64,000 nucleotides of DNA from Warburgia ugandensis (Eukaryota > Streptophyta > Magnoliopsida > Canellales > Canellaceae), in NCBI GenBank assembly GCA_035236585.1, contig CP141127.1, positions 43,848,001-43,912,000 on the forward strand, given 5' to 3'. The notes under the pieces were generated by a model that searched no databases, was not told where the DNA came from, and saw nothing but the letters and a program-made list of their open reading frames with translations. The position numbers were made by a program, and so were the translations under genes. Of this stretch, positions 36,301 through 48,270 are shown one piece after another (the stretch's first letter is position 1; each line of letters begins with the position of its first letter).

Positions 36301-37775
36301 AATAACATTATACATATGATTTGACAGATATATGTTGATCGAGACTATGGCAGATTTTAAAGAGTAAGAATACCTTATTGAGGCAGGTGGATTATTAAGA
36401 ATGCCTTTACATGAAGATACATGTCTAATACATGATCTTATGTTTTGAGGTATTGACATGTATGATACCAATATATTAAGGTAAATACCTCAAATTGAAA
36501 TATGATCCAACCAAATGATGAGGAAAATAAGTATTAAATGGTCAAGTTGAGAATTGAGAACAACCCTAAGTGAATAGGAAAGTAGAAAATATTCCAGTCC
36601 TAGATAAACAGACAGATAGTCTGATATGTATAAGTATTATTTTACATACAAGCTTGGAGGCTTGTGGTTTTATTTTAAACAGGCATAGGCCTGGGGATGC
36701 TATGCTAGGAGTGTTAAGAGGGTTTGGCCACCCACTCTCTGAAACTTGATGATATTGAATACCAAGCCTAAGAAAGGCTAAAAGTCGAGTGGGGCATTTA
36801 TGGGAAGGCCACCACTGTGACAGCCATGGTCCTCCCATATGGACATGGATATTGTAATTTCCATTGAGAATGGTATAAGTGGATTATTGAACAGTTATCT
36901 GGGTGCGCTGTACAGATCAGACTACAAGCATAGTAGTCCTTGATTATTTTGCATTATGATGAATATGAAATTGGCATAGTGAAATGCCTTGAGGGATGGC
37001 ATGATGAAATGTCAGGTAATTGTATATTACCAATATTTTTCCTAAGAAGGGAAATTCCCTGTATAGTAACTGGCTGAGATACAAATCTCTTATAATGAAA
37101 GGAGTTGATCAGCTTTGTATAGAAATGATTCTTGATTATTTTTACATTTTTAACGGATTTGTCCTTATACAATATGTATGCATAAAGGTGGACACAAATG
37201 ACCAGGAAATGAGATGTCCTTATGACTAGTAGTTATTAATGAATGTGTTTATGATAGAACAAATTATGGGATACTTGAATATTGAGATTATACTGTTAAT
37301 ATCTTACATTCTTATCCCCTACCAAGCATAGCTTGCTGAGATATTGTAAATGTTCGAATGTTTACAATATCTCAGATACAGAGAAGGAGACTTGGGAGCT
37401 CAAGACTTGAAGAACAATTGAAGAATAAGTAATCAGGGTATATCCCTTGAAACATTGTATTAGAACATGTATTGAATTTTGAACTTTGTAATTTGGATTG
37501 TATATTTGGACAAGTATTGTAAGGATACAATGGGCTGTGTACTGTGAACCATTGGATAGATCCTGAAGTTTAACAAAAGAATATTCCTTCAATGAAATTT
37601 TATCTTATCCAAAATTCTACTTATGTTATGTATGAGGTGGTGACTTAGGTTGTACAAAACAAATTCTAAAGAAAAGAATTTCCACTGCTTTGGTTTGCGA
37701 AATTTTTTTTACTCTAAGGGCCCTATCTTTACAAAATGTATTATAAAATGTGTTATAAAAACCCAGGTCACCACA
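33335..37775 (+). repeat. 3' LTR of the Tekay element
   Basis: It begins TGTAATGACCCTG and ends GGTCACCACA, 4441 bp. It keeps a segment at about 37552-37670 that the 5' LTR lacks. It carries the TATA box (33908) and stem-loop (37336-37375). Confidence 0.95.
37336..37375 (+). other. LTR stem-loop, copy 5 (perfect 15-bp arms)
   Basis: The arms CTGAGATATTGTAAA and TTTACAATATCTCAG are unchanged relative to the 5' LTR, while the loop differs (TGTTCGAATG). The stem is conserved and the loop varies. Confidence 0.85.
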
Positions 37776-39298
37776 GTATTAAGGTCTAGCATAGACCTAT
37801 TATGGTATGGTATTCTTGCATGAACAGTAATACCCTACACTGTAAGGTCACTTGTGCCCAGTTTTCTACTAGTCTATAATTCATAGGGTGTTATATTAAT
37901 TGCTTTTGAGGTATCCTATTGAGGATAGACATTGCAGTGAGTAGTGCCTCTCCCCAAAACTGAGCTCCCAACTCAAAATAGCCCAACATACTCTGAACCA
38001 TGCTCAACAAAGTCTGATTATATCTCCCAACTATACCATTTTATTGAGTATATAGTAAGATATGCTGATTTAATATAGTTTGATTCTTAATTAACTTATC
38101 TAATACCCATGTATTCACGACCTTTATTAAACTCAAGATTTTAATAGTCTTACTTAGCTAATTTTATTCCTCAACTTTACATTCTTTGAGCTTTTCCAAT
38201 ACCTCGAATTTTTTATTTATAAGGTAAACATATTTGAACTTAGGATATTTACCAATGAATGTGATAAAATAGGTTATTCCCCCTGTGATGACTAACATTC
38301 AATGGAACACAAACATTAGAGTGAATGTCCTCAGGTAGCTCCCTAGCTATCGTTCTTTTGTCAAAAGGAGTCCAGCCATGTTATTGGACAAATAGTGTTC
38401 ACAAACATCTAGTTTGTTCTGCAACCTATGTAATAATCTATACCTAGATATACCTTCTAACTTATCTTTGTCAACATGATCTAATCTAAGATGCCATAGT
38501 AGAGAATCATCCACACAAAGCAGACAAGCATAAGAAGAAAGAATAGCTTTATCATTTCAATGAAAACAGATTTTACATTAAGTTTATAAGTCCATCATAT
38601 AGGACTCCAAAGAGCAACATATTCCTCTTCTGAGCAACTATAGCACCCTAATACCATGAAATTAGACTTCAATACCTTTTTCAACAAGCTTCATAACAAA
38701 GATGAGATTGCACCTAAGACCTAGTAAAAGGAGAACCATGGTCAATATAAGGTACCTCCCACTAAGAAGCTGAAGCTAACTATCCCAAGCCTCATATATC
38801 ATAGAAACTATTGTTTTCCATGAACAATGTATGTTCATCTACAATTTTTTATGAAATCAGGAATAAATTTTCTTTGTCCTTGCCAATATGATAGGTAGAA
38901 GCAAGATCAAGTAAGTATGGTCTTCCCATGAGTAATGCTTTAGATATCATGTAGATGATATCTCTACCATTGAATTTGTTATCATTATTGGGTCATTAGC
39001 CTCCTCTCTTACTTTTCTAAGAGAGTTTGCTTTAAAATGTCAAGTCAGGTTTTATATCTAACATAGATCTCATCCTCGTACCATTATTTGATCTATTAGA
39101 CATGGGTTTCTTGTTCATCCAATTTCAAATTTTTTCTTTCCATGGATGTGATTTGGCTTAAAAGTGGTTCACCTTTTATCTTTAGACAAATTGATATGAA
39201 AAGTTTTCCCTAAGTCTCTTCTCTCTCTTCTTTGCACTTCAACTCGTAACATGAACATAAATCATCCACTATCATAGTAGATCTTGAAATTTGAGTGT
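37776..39298 (-). pseudogene. Copia gag end, GAG-pre-integrase and integrase part
   Basis: On the minus strand, the part nearest LINE B (39298 to about 39000) is the gag remainder. The GAG-pre-integrase motif is at about 38455-38510 (LLWHLRLDHVDKDKLEG). The integrase core at about 37890-38300 reads GGITYFITF, 'KFKYVYLINKKFEVLEKLKE', then 'RYNQTLLSMVQSMLG' and 'FWGEALLTAMSILNR'. Several stops and at least one frame change occur. The frame continues, after the Tekay insertion, at 24423. A protease DSG motif was not clearly seen. Confidence 0.85.
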
Positions 39299-39309
39299 CA
39301 TCAACATCA

Positions 39310-42300
39310 ACACCTTATCCCAATTAGGGGTCGGGCACATGAATCTTATTCCTCCATTACACTCTATTAAATACCATGGTTTCATTTAGTCCCAAAGTTT
39401 TTAAATCTTTCCTCACCACTTCTATCTACGCTCTTTTGGGCCTTCCCCTTGCCATTTTAGAGCCTTCTACTTGTATTGTCTCACTCCTTCGAATTGGTGC
39501 CGTTGTTGGTCTCCTTTGACCATGTCCAAACCATCTAAGTCTAATCTCCCTCATCTTATTACCTATTGGTGCTACCCCTAAATTTCCTCCAATATTTTCA
39601 TTTCTAATTTTGTCCTTTCTTATCTTATCACTTATCCATCTCAACATCCTCATTTCTGCAACGCTCATCCTATGAGTATCATGTTCCTTAACTGGCCAAC
39701 ACTCTAATCCATAGAGCATGGCCGGCCTTATAGCCATCCTATAGAATTTTCCTTTTAGTTTGAGTGGCACCTGCTGATCACATAAAACTCCAAATGCACA
39801 TCTCCATTTGTTCCAGCCCACTTGGATTCTCTGGGTAACCTCTCTCTCAATCTCTCCACTCTCATGGATCAATGATCCTAAGTACCGAAAGAGATCTTTC
39901 ACGGGGACTTCTTGGTTATCAATCTTGACTGGTGTTCCACTCTTACTCTCCTTGCTAAAATTACATTCCATATATTCTGTCTTAGTTTGGCTAATTTTAA
40001 ATCCTTCAGATTCTAATACTTCTCTCCATAACTCTAGCTTTATGTTTACACCCTCCCTTGTCTCATCAAGTAAGACTATATCATCTACAAATAGCTTGCA
40101 CCAGGGAATCTCCTCATGCAAATGTTTTGTTAACTCGTCCATAACTAATGTGAAGAGGCATGGACTCAATGTCGATCCTTGGTGCAATCCTACAGTAACA
40201 GGAAAATCACTAGTCATGCCATTAGTGGTCTTAACATTTGTTACCGCTCCCTCATACATATCTTTAATTATGTCTATATACCCTTGAGAAACCCCCTTAC
40301 CACCCAACACCCTCCATATTAACTCTCTAGAGACTCTATCATAAGCTTTCTCTAAATCGATAAAGACCATATGTAGATCTTTCCTCCTCTCCTTACATTT
40401 CTCTATTAATTGTCTTAGCAAGAAAATAGCTTCCATGGTAAACCTCCCAGGCATGAAACCAAACTGATTCTCTGATACACTTGTTTCATGTCGTAGCCTC
40501 TTCTCAATCACTCTTTCAAAAAGTTTCATGGTGTGGCTCATAAGTTTGATCCCTCAATAATTAGTGCAGCTCTGAATGTCACCTTTATTCTTATAGATTG
40601 GTACAATAGAGCTTCTCCTCCACTCATCAGACATTTTCTTTGATTTTATAATCTTGTTAAACAACTTGATCAACCAAACTACCCCAATATCTCTCATATG
40701 CTTCCAAACCTCTATTGCCACACCATCAACTCCATGGCTTTTCCTAATTTCATCTTTTTCAAGGCCTCTTTTACTTTAGGTATTCTAATCCTACGTTCAT
40801 ATCTATAATATCCAATGTTATTTAGATTTATATTATTTTCAATCCCTATATTCTCAGAGCCATTGTCATTTAATAATTTTTCAAAGTATGTTTCCCACCT
40901 TTGTTTGATATCATCTTCTTTGACTAATACCCTTTGATCATCGCTTCTAATACACCTAATATGATCTAAGTCCTTACCCTTCTGTTCTCCTACTTTTGCG
41001 AGTTTAAACACATCTTTCTCACCTTCTCTTGTTCCTAATTTATTATAGAGCTCATCATATGCTTTAAGTTTATCCTCACTTACTATTCTCTTAGCAGTGT
41101 TTTTAGCATTCTTATATTGTTCATAGTTTTCATTATTTCTAATCTTCTGCCACACTTTAAAATGCATCCGTTTTTCTTTAATAACTTTTTGCACTATTTC
41201 ACTCCACCACCATGTTTCCTTTACTGATAGCCTTTTACCTTTAGATACTCCTAAGACATCTTTTGCCACTTTCTTAATGGACTCAACCATATTAGTCCAC
41301 ATGGTATTTACTTCTGTTTCATAACTCCATCTTTTAATATGGATATCCATAACCATTAACCTATGTTGTGAGGTTAAACTCTCACTAGGTATCACCTTAC
41401 AATCCTTGCATATAGGTCATTCATTATTCCTAAGTAGAAAAAAGTCTATTTGGCTTTTACGAAGTCCACTTTTAAAGGTTATTAAGTGTTCATCCCTCTT
41501 CTTAAAGAGTGTATTTGCAATGGACAAGTTATATGACAAAGCAAAATAGAGGATATTCTCGCCCATCTCATTTCGTTCACCTATACCATACCCTCCATGT
41601 ATTCCATTATATCTTTCTGTATCTTTTCCTACATGGCCATTTAAGTTTGTTCCTATAAATATCCCCTCAGTGTTGGGAATTTCTTGTATGATTCCCTCCA
41701 TATCTTCCCAAAACTGTCTCTTGATTATATCTAGTAACCCTACTTGTGGTGCTTATGCACTTATAACATTTATAATTTGCACTCCTAGAACAATTATTAT
41801 TATTATTATTATAATTCTATCACTAATTCTTTTGATGTCCACAACATTATCCTTTAATTCCTTATCCACTATTATTCCTACGCTATTTTTGTTATTATTA
41901 TTATAATTCTATCACTGATTATTTCAACATCCACAACTTTATCCTTTAATTCCTTATCCACTTTTGTTCCTATGCCATTTTTGTTATTTTCCTTTCCTAC
42001 GTACCATAATTTATACCCATCTATTTCTCTAGCTTTAGCACCTTTCCACTTGGCTTCTTGGATACAAGTGATGTTGACTCTCCTACATTTCATTGTGTCT
42101 ACTAACTCCAAACTCTTACGTGTCAATGTCCCTATATTCCATGTAGCGATGTGAATCTTATGTTCTAGAGATACCCTATTTACTACTGCCTTTCTCAACC
42201 TCCATGGTATGACCCCATGTCCACTTTTCACTGCACCTGGGTTTTGATGCAGCGCATCGCTTCCGAGGGGATGCTCTAGTAGCCCTTGCCCACTTATCAC
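39310..42300 (-). pseudogene. LINE endonuclease-reverse transcriptase, nearly intact (copy B)
   Basis: The protein would nick DNA and prime reverse transcription at the nick. The endonuclease is at about 41420-42230 (KIHIATWNIGTLT, CIQEAKWKGA, then TFKSGLRKSQID). A linker follows at 40712-41395, and reverse transcriptase at 39426-40541 in one 371-codon frame (ENQFGFMPGR, 'DLHMVFIDLEKAYDRVS', 'GLHQGSTLSPCLF'). The C-terminal part has 'GWNKWRCAF' and IRLRWFGHGQRR. The catalytic box reads LFVDD at 40080-40091, where copy A keeps the common FADD. Lesions: a frameshift near 40735, a TGA in place of an Arg codon just before 40541, a TAG near 41415, a duplicated segment at about 41800-41960, and a stop at 39426 before the true C-terminus. 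Confidence 0.9.
41797..41965 (-). repeat. Tandem duplication inside LINE endonuclease (copy B)
   Basis: The block 'ttattattataattctatcac' followed by 'ccacaac.ttatcctttaattccttatccac' occurs twice in a row with small differences. It duplicates about 90 bp of the endonuclease coding sequence and breaks the frame. Copy A has only one unit here. Confidence 0.75.
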
Positions 42301-42410
42301 TACACACGGGATCTGATGTAGCTCGTCGCTTCTGGGAGAACTAGCGACCCTTGCCTATTTTTCATTGCATCCGGGATCCGATGCAGTACGTCTCTTATGG
42401 GGAATGCCCT
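42241..42410 (-). repeat. Three ~65-bp tandem repeats in LINE 5' region (copy B)
   Basis: Three units contain 'gatgcagcgcatcgcttc' or variants followed by a C-rich 'agcccttgccc' block. They correspond one to one with the units of copy A at 14266-14465. Confidence 0.75.
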
Positions 42411-42469
42411 AGCTTGAGGGAATGTCTGTTTTCGATTCATGTCATGTTTGGGTTGCCGTAGTTTTAAAA

Positions 42470-42707
42470 AGCTGAAGATGATTTTCATTTCTTCCTTACA
42501 AACTAACATACAAATGCATATTCATTTGCAAGCATAAAAGAAATAACAAAAATCATCTTCAGCTAAACCCTTGCTGGCTGGCAACTTGACACAAGGGTGG
42601 CCGTATTTTAAGAAGCTGGAGATTATTTTCATTTCTTCCTCACAAACTAATATACAAATGCATATTCATTTGTAAGAAAGAAATAACAGAATCATTTTCA
42701 ACTTCTC
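42470..42707 (-). repeat. Two hairpin-forming tandem units at the LINE 5' end (copy B)
   Basis: The first unit has perfect 16-bp arms, AGCTGAAGATGATTTT (42470-42485) and AAAATCATCTTCAGCT (42549-42564). The second unit (about 42611-42707) has similar imperfect arms. Both loops hold 'tacaaatgcatattcatttg', itself largely self-complementary. Confidence 0.9.
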
Positions 42708-42794
42708 CCTTGCGGCTGGCACCTGACGCAAGACCCTCCTTTTTCATCTAAGCTTAGGACCGGCATTGGCGGAGTTATCTTGAAATTTGAGTGT

Positions 42795-43267
42795 AATAAT
42801 TGCAAAATCAGAAGAAGTAGGCAGTCTATTATGAACCATAGATGACTATACTTTTCAGGTATTAGATTTCCTAGACATGTTAGTTCTTTAGCAATAATTG
42901 GCATATACTTAATATGTTCAATCAAATATTGGAATCTTCAATTTGTATATTATTATTATTTCATTAAAAAAAAAGATATGCGATTAAGAATATTGTCCAT
43001 ACTTTGCAGCCACTAAGATTTCAGTGTCTAGTCCCATGAAAATTAATGTTACATACTTACCTTTCTACTATCCATACAAAACTTTTTATATGTCTAATGC
43101 TATTCTTCAGTACCATTAATAGGTGGGTCTGGAACCACATCATTTAGTACATGCTCAACTGAGTCTTGAAGGAGTATATGATGAATTCTCCTCCTCCACA
43201 TTAGATAATTGCTTCCATTCAACTTCATAGTCATGCTAAGTTTTGAGGTGATTGTTTTGGAGGCCAT
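42795..43267 (-). pseudogene. Copia gag, N-terminal part
   Basis: The minus strand has ATG at 43267 followed by MASKTITSKLSMTMKL and the copia gag hallmark NGSNYLMWRRRI, then a 'VPDPPINGTEE' segment before a stop. The frame is interrupted again before LINE B at 42794, where a gag-like segment (LPTSSDFAIITLKFQDLL) spans the insertion point. It is the start of the split copia element. Confidence 0.85.
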
Positions 43268-46049
43268 TATTCAATTTTGCACGCCCAACAACCCCCCACC
43301 CAAATTAAATAGATGTAAAGGATATGATCTTATCACCCTAGATATTTAACATAGTGAGAAAATTTCCTATCATTTTAATGGTCAACAAATTACAAATTAC
43401 AGTAACTACCAGGAACACTAATGAATTGACTTTTTTATATAGGCAACTCAAGACTATCTAGATCATTCTATACAACATAGAATTAATCTACAACAACTAG
43501 CTTTTCACATACTCTAGAATTTACAATGTATACTCCTTTCTTTAGAGTTTACATATAAATTCTACTCAATTCATAAAACTAGTAATTCTTAACCAACTAT
43601 CAATTAGTGAAGCTTAATATTCACACATGAATTTGTAACTTATTAGTTATACAATAATTTTCATAGCATTCTTAAATTAGCAACTTCTTCTATAGCTAAA
43701 TAATAAATACTAGACAATTAAAACCATGCTTCATGGAAGAGGAACATCAAGAACAACCATACACCCTATTCACAAATCACTATTTCACATATAATCTCAA
43801 ATTTAAAGAATTTGAAGTAAATAGACCATAAAATAAACCTAAACAAGCAAATCAAAGATGTTACTTATTCAAATATGTTTTCAACATTAATACATGGAAT
43901 AATAACAAAAATTAGCCCAAAAAACAATCCCTAAAAAAAAGTCCCTATTTAGATGACAATTATATGTTAAATATTGAGATATAAAATCCTCCAAAAATTA
44001 CTTCAAAATTAGAGAAATTAATATCTAAAAAATTACAATTTTTACATTAAATTGAGTTTGTTAAATCACATGATTTACGTAAACCTATCACTTATTTTTA
44101 GGAAAAATAAATGAGATCTAAACCTTTAGCTTAGAACAATTAATTGGCATACTTTTAATATTTATTTATATGAATCATAGGAACAAAACACTCCTCTATT
44201 TTAGTCCCTAAGATTGCTACATATAGGTATAACATCAATGTCAAAAAAGCTACATGAAAGCTATCACTTAAAACATGCAATAAATCATGCCTAATGTCAT
44301 GAAAATAATCATGTTTAAGAAATATGATTATTTAATGAAAGTAGACATGTAAAATCATGTCTAAAATTAGTCAACATTTTGATCCTAATTTAATCAATGA
44401 AATTTGTTTGTAATTAGGCAAAGATTAAAAGCATAATAGAATTGAAAGATAGAGGCTCTGTATTGGCTGAAATTTTTCATAGAATTTTTTTGAAAAGTAG
44501 TGCTAGGTCATTGATTTATTTTTGACCAAAAGAGCATTTTGATTAGCAAGATCATATCTAAGTGGGAAATTTTTGCATAACATGGATTCAAATTTTGACT
44601 AGAAATTCAAAGTTTGACAGAGGTTGTTATATTTAAGTTGCTATGGGTCCACTTAGAGTAAATCAGTAAGAAAAAAGTCACCAAAAATTAGAAAACCCAA
44701 GAGGCCACATATAAACTTGTCATAGTAGGAATTGGAAAGCTAAAGAGAGGAAAGAGAGTTAAAGAGGTGTCTTAATTGGTGTTGGACACTAAGAAGGAAA
44801 TGTTGTTGGGAGCTTTCATATTGGAAACACAACGAGCTACTACATAAACCTAGGTTGGGGCTTACCATCTAATTGATGCAATCTTGGAGCCATTCCACAA
44901 GAGAAAAACTACCTCCTTAGCTACTCTTTCTCTAGAACTTCTTCAACTTGAGAATGTTGCTTTTTGGTGTAGGTACTTTCTCTTTAAGTTGGATCTAACT
45001 CCGTACAAAGAAGAACACCAAGTTTTTGGGAAAAGCTAGCATATCTTTGGAATTATATACTTGATCTTATAATCCCTAGTAAAGCTATGGTTTTAAGTGA
45101 TATGATGGTCTTTGTAGGAGGAAAAGGAAAATTGATAATGGATTTTAGTTCACTCCCTTAAGGGCCTTAGTAATTTGCTAAAGGGCAATACTGGCATTAG
45201 ACCTATTATTCATGTCATATGGTTTCTGATTTTGATACATAGGATTAATTGGGTTTGATTCAAGGTATCAAAATAAGAAAATTGGATTCTCAAAGAATAC
45301 TATTTCTTTAGGGTTCCAACTTGTAAAGTTAGATCTTGCTAATAATAACAATTTTTTGGATAAAATTCTATTTGAGAACATAGTTTTACACAATGAATCT
45401 AATAAATTTTACTTTTGATTTTATAATTTTTTATTGAGAAATAATCTTTTACTAGAAAAATATTTTCTTTAAATTATTTAATATGATTTTGTGGAGATAA
45501 AAGTCATTCCTATTTGTATATAATAAAAGTGGGTGTCCATAAATAATTTCTTCAAAAAAAGTAATGGTTGAAATATTTTTTTAAATATGCATTATATCCA
45601 TGAATGTATAAGTAGTTATATATGAGTATTTTTTATAAAAATAGAATAATGCCTTGTTTAGTATTTAGTCCTATCATGGATGAAATTATAAGCTCCATGT
45701 GATTTCTTTGATGCTTCTTAAATGTTTATAAATCACGATTTGATTTTTTTATGAAACGATGAGTAGATGATTTTATTTAATTAGCCCAATGATTAGTAAA
45801 GACATGAGTGTAATTGAAAATTTAACATTGGGTAAAATCATGAACTATTTGTTTGGAGTCCAAGCACAAAATTCTAGTAATATAAAAGGATTTTTAGAAT
45901 ATGGAATTTTATATTTGATGATTTTGAAACTCATTTGTAATATGCCCTTATTTACTAAAATTCATTAATTTGATGATAAATATGATTCAATGCAAACTTA
46001 CATGATCCAAAATTTTGGAATTGTCTAAAAATATTAAAATCAACTTTTT
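43268..46049. other. AT-rich region, no recognised gene
   Basis: The 5' LTR of the minus-strand copia element should lie at the left of this stretch, but no clear primer site or LTR boundary was found. Around 44690-44960 a leader-like segment ('acatataaacttg' followed by less AT-rich sequence) may be the promoter end of another old LTR. No protein homology was seen. Confidence 0.4.
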
Positions 46050-48270
46050 TGAGTTTTTGGCAAGTGCAAGGGCTATTGTAGTATAGCTTATGCAAGTACG
46101 AGTCAATCCCACATGAACTCACTTTAAGAAATTGGAATTTAATAAAATTTAATTATTCAAAAATTAAATGACAAAAAATTAACAAAAAGTGCAATCAGAA
46201 TTTAGATGTGTTTAATCAATGAAATTATAGAGGTCTAATCCAAAAAGACAAAAATTTAACTAAAGAAATAAGAAAAATCTCCTTAGATTGATTGTCGTCA
46301 ATTTTTTTTAGATATGGTGTCATAAACTCTAATTAGCCTTCATCATTATCTTTCTAGTGCTTTTTATTGATGATCCATTGGATGGATTAGGCAGATTCCA
46401 AAAAATCTGAGAGATCTAGACTAGATAAATAAAAATTGAGATTTGGATGGTTTATATCACTTTTTGGAGTTTAGATTAAAGATTAGAGACGTTAACCAAG
46501 CCAAGGGATGTCCTAAGAATGTAATCTAAAGAAGAATTAAAATTATGTTGTGAAAAGATTAATAATTGAAGATATCTATTTTTGTTAAGCCTAATTGTTT
46601 ATTAGGTTAAGCTAAATCAAAATAGATTTAGATTATGCTATTCCTGGATAGACAGAACTGAGACAAAGAAGAACTAGAATAGAATAGGGACACAGATGGT
46701 ATTAAAAAGAGGACAAATCAGGAATTTAAGGAAAGTGGCATGGTTAAAACTGGCATTTAAGAAAAAAAATCTAATTTAAATGAAAACACAAGGAAAGAGG
46801 AAACTTAATGGAGAAGGAAGCTAGAGGAGGAAATGGGGATCAAGTGGTTGGTGTGGTGAAGAATTGTAGACAGGGGAGCTTAGGGCATCGTCTGGCTTTT
46901 GGAGGTGGCAGTTGACATGGAGAAGAGGTTTGGCTCGTGCATGGTGCATTAGAATGAAGAGGGTAGACGATGAATTGATGCCGGAGGTAGTGGAGAATAG
47001 GGGATCTTTTGGGAGTCATTTATCTATTTTCTAGGCATCGTTTGTTAGAGGCTTGGAGATGCGATAGAGATGAAGAAGATGCCAGTGCTAGTGTGGAATG
47101 GATTGCAGAGGTGGAATAGTGATGGAGGAGGGAGTGTGTGTTAAGAAAAAAATGTCTGCAGTTGATGTTCTGGTTAGTTTTAGGGTTTATGGTAGAAGGG
47201 TTAAAGTGAAGAAGAAGGAAAGGGAAGGTCTGGGTTAGGTTGAGAGAGAGAGAAAGAAGGTGGGATGGAAAAGGGGGAACATGGGAAGTGTTGGAGCTCA
47301 GTTTCCTATTCAAAACTGATAAAGGAAAAGAGAGGAAGCAGAGTCAGTGCATTGATGAAAGAGGGAGGTTGATAGGGAAAATGGTGACTACAATTGAAAA
47401 ACAAAACAAAATAACAATGAAATAAGAGGACTGGGCATAAATGAGAAGTGTGAAGGAGGTTGAAGCATGAAAGAACATGAAGAAAAAATGATGATAGAAA
47501 ACAATTGAAAAATAGGAAATAACGATGGAAAGAAAAGGAAACAATGAAAAATGTTGAAGGAGAATAAATAAAAAATAGAAGAAAAGGGGAGGCTGAAAAG
47601 TATGCATGCATGAGAGTTCAAAAACAACAAACAAAATGATGAAGAGAATAATTACTAGCAAAGGGAAACAAAACAAACTAAAAAAAATCATCCCAAGAAC
47701 TCGCACGAGTTTCTCCTTATAAAGCTTCCCCCCCTTTCTAATTCTCTTCTCCTCTTCTTTCCTTATGCTTTAGGAGTGAGTTTCCTACTAAGACACTTCC
47801 TCTTCATTCCAAATCTTATCCATGATCTCCTCTCCTTATTAGAAATTTTTTTCTTTTAGGAAACCATCCAATCTTGCTTTGTGAGCGATCTAGTTCATTC
47901 AATGCCCCCTTAGATAACTTCTACTGTTGATTAGTCATCCAAACCCTGAATTGTTTGATTTGTAAGATATATGACTAGAGTAGAGTCATCAAACTATACA
48001 TTAAGCATCTAATTAGCTTGGATGATCTTCTGACCGCTAATTTTCACAAATTAATGGTTGGATGGTCAATTTAAGCTAAAATTCTTATTTTATCTAAAAA
48101 TCATCAAATTGATAAATTAGATTATCTAATTAAATGCTAAAATAGGGGTCTTTTGGCTAAAATTAAACACTTAACCCACTCCCAAACCATCATTTTGCCA
48201 GTCCTGAGCAAAACATGCCAAAAAATATTTTTGAAAAACTAATACAGGGTGCCACTTTTGTTAGTGCTCA
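46050..48270 (-). repeat. Tat/Athila-like LTR
   Basis: From its left edge ('gagtttttggcaagtgcaag') it matches 62940-64000 in the same orientation over at least 1 kb, with scattered differences. On the minus strand the start TGAGCACTAACAAAAG parallels the TGATGAGTGC start of the LTR at 7462-9901. It contains purine-rich tracts (about 47220-47700) that produce spurious open frames. No primer site flanks it, so it is a solo LTR or the 3' LTR of the element whose other part begins at 59065. Confidence 0.65.

Larger units (their letters stand above)
24424..37775 (+). mobile_element. Ty3/gypsy chromovirus, Tekay/Del clade, near complete
   Basis: The element is 13.35 kb with TG...CA LTRs of 4.33 and 4.44 kb, a Met-tRNA primer site, gag-pol with a C-terminal chromodomain, and a polypurine tract. 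The 5-bp target duplication GTATT lies at 24419-24423 and 37776-37780, inside copia pol. Structure is complete, but gag-pol has multiple stops and frameshifts. The two LTRs are close in sequence, so insertion is fairly recent compared with the copia host. Confidence 0.95.
39299..42776 (-). mobile_element. RTE-type LINE, copy B, full-length insertion
   Basis: An 18-bp target duplication, ATCTTGAAATTTGAGTGT, lies at 39281-39298 and 42777-42794, proving a 3478-bp insertion into copia gag. The minus-strand 3' end has a short TTGATGTTGATG tail and the 5' end carries the same hairpin and 65-bp repeats as copy A. With both ends intact it defines the full-length unit of this family. It is better preserved than copy A. 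Confidence 0.95.
23190..43267 (-). mobile_element. Ty1/copia element split by two later insertions
   Basis: Read on the minus strand from 43267, gag, GAG-pre-integrase, integrase, reverse transcriptase and RNase H appear in copia order in three blocks: 42795-43267, 37776-39298 and 23190-24423. The gaps are a RTE LINE and a Tekay chromovirus, each with its own target duplication. Joining across both insertions restores domain order. The LTRs were not identified, so the true outer limits are probably wider. Confidence 0.85.

Noticed and set aside
39808..40287. 159-codon plus-strand frame
   Set aside because: It is the antisense shadow of the LINE reverse transcriptase.
47240..47706. Several overlapping frames of 60-120 codons, phenylalanine-rich on the minus strand
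   Set aside because: They reflect a purine-rich tract inside a Tat-like LTR and have low-complexity composition.
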